Assembly: GCA_965371245.1 (NCBI GenBank)
Contig: CBDUXT010000174.1
Span: 1 to 5,281, forward strand
Direction of reading: 5' to 3'
DNA length: 5,281 bases
From: CBDUXT01 sp965371245
GTDB taxonomy: Bacteria; Planctomycetota; Phycisphaerae; UBA1845
Part shown: positions 4,704-5,281 of the stretch, piece by piece
Numbering within the stretch: position 1 is the stretch's first letter
How the letters are laid out: the number at the start of each line of letters is the position of its first letter
Translations under genes and position numbers: made by a program
The notes under the pieces: model-generated
Database searches by the model: none
What the model saw: only the letters and a program-made list of their open reading frames with translations
What the model was told of the DNA's origin: nothing

Positions 4704-5122
4704 CAAAGTCTCCAGCCAAGACACGTCAACGCGCGCCGCCCTTACTTGCATCGTCGGAACGCCCTCGAAAGGCGAGCAAGGTCCCTCGACGCCGGCGGAC
4801 TTTGCCTGCCACCCCCTTCAGCGGGGTCGCGAGCTCGCGATGGTCGATGGGTCCCCCGGCGTCTATCGCATCGTCCGCTCCGATCCCTATCAGGTCCTCT
4901 TTGAACTCTCGCGGCAGGCCCGGTATCGAGCCACTCCAAAGCCCAGGCCGGCTGAACACGAGACCAACGGCTCGCCTCTCGAGTCGAATCCCAGTAGCTG
5001 ACTGCACGAAAACAACAAACCGCAAGACCGCCGAAGGCGAAACACACGCACGTAACAGCGCTTTGGCGTCTCCTACGTAGCGGCCCATCAACCTTTCCAG
5101 GTCGAAACGTAAATGCCCCTCC
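4704..5122. other. Stretch with open frames but no recognised gene
   Basis: The plus-strand frame shared with the SUMF1 fragment stays open to a stop at 4999-5001 and has plausible codon use around 4800-4920 (product GVYRIVRSDPYQVLFELSRQ). A minus-strand frame from a GTG at 5136 to 4726 is also open and overlaps it entirely; it uses the rare Ile codon ATA several times and overlaps the end of the sorting-signal gene. I recognise neither product. If one is real, the plus-strand frame is slightly the better candidate, perhaps as another gene fragment. Confidence 0.25.
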
Positions 5123-5281
5123 TCAGCCCGGCGCACACCGCCGTTCCTCGCGACCCAGCCCGAATACGACCTTACCCGCAGTTAATAGTAAGAGTGTGAG
5201 GATCAGCAGACCCCACTCCGCCACAGCCGGGATGGCTTGATCTCTCAGGCAATCGGGGGAACCGTCACCGTCGGTATCAAC
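5123..5281 (-). CDS. C-terminal end of a surface/secreted protein with IPTL-CTERM-like sorting signal (partial)
   Basis: Reading the minus strand from the window edge, the last 52 residues of a gene are visible, ending at TGA 5125-5123; its start lies beyond 5281. Residues 2-7 (DTDGDG) followed by SPDC match the calcium-binding loops common in type 3 repeats and dockerin-like segments. Then comes IPAVAEWG, a hydrophobic span LLILTLLLLTAG, KVVFG, and a basic end, REERR. A short Pro-x-x-x-E-W-G motif, one helix and Arg-rich tail is the layout of IPTL-CTERM-type protein-sorting signals, which in known members anchor or hand over exported proteins at the cell surface. The rest of the protein is outside the window, so its role cannot be given. 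No terminator is seen after the stop. Confidence 0.8.
   Translation of the reverse strand, partial: VDTDGDGSPDCLRDQAIPAVAEWGLLILTLLLLTAGKVVFGLGREERRCAPG

Overview
The window reads as GC-rich DNA from a planctomycete-like bacterium. The main clue is the partial gene at the right edge. It encodes a calcium-binding-type D-x-D-G-D-G segment followed by a C-terminal sorting helix (IPAVAEWGLLILTLL, then a basic tail) of the IPTL-CTERM / VPxxSEWG kind. Such tails are common on surface and secreted proteins of Planctomycetota, and a fragment of a SUMF1-type protein at 4432-4545 fits the same source. The assignment is by recognition only; no search was possible.

Layout. 1-800: a fragment of an ABC-transporter ATPase (7-114), a short inverted repeat resembling integron attC outer boxes (123-169), then very short ORFs, including a one-helix membrane peptide on the minus strand (478-591). 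808-1132: a small plus-strand protein with a clear ribosome binding site; only its first ~40 residues look like a real protein. 783-1649, minus strand: a two-helix membrane protein whose C-terminal half looks like noise, preceded by a 55-codon ORF coupled to the gene upstream of it. 1646-3262, minus strand: the one large, clearly recognisable gene, the methyltransferase subunit (HsdM) of a type I restriction-modification system. 3263-4431: no recognisable gene, but two copies of a 9-bp tandem repeat and a strong two-step hairpin. 4432-4703: a piece of a SUMF1 protein joined directly to a piece of an MFS transporter in another frame. 5123-5281, minus strand: the end of the sorting-signal protein.

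The genes do not make up a working system. The hsdM frame has lost its N-terminus and, by an in-frame internal deletion, the whole stretch that should hold the S-adenosylmethionine-binding motif I. Neither hsdS nor hsdR is present. Around it lie short pieces of unrelated conserved genes, each ending abruptly. The best reading is a region of decayed and recombined gene remnants, or else a chimeric assembly. The two can be told apart only with reads spanning the junctions.
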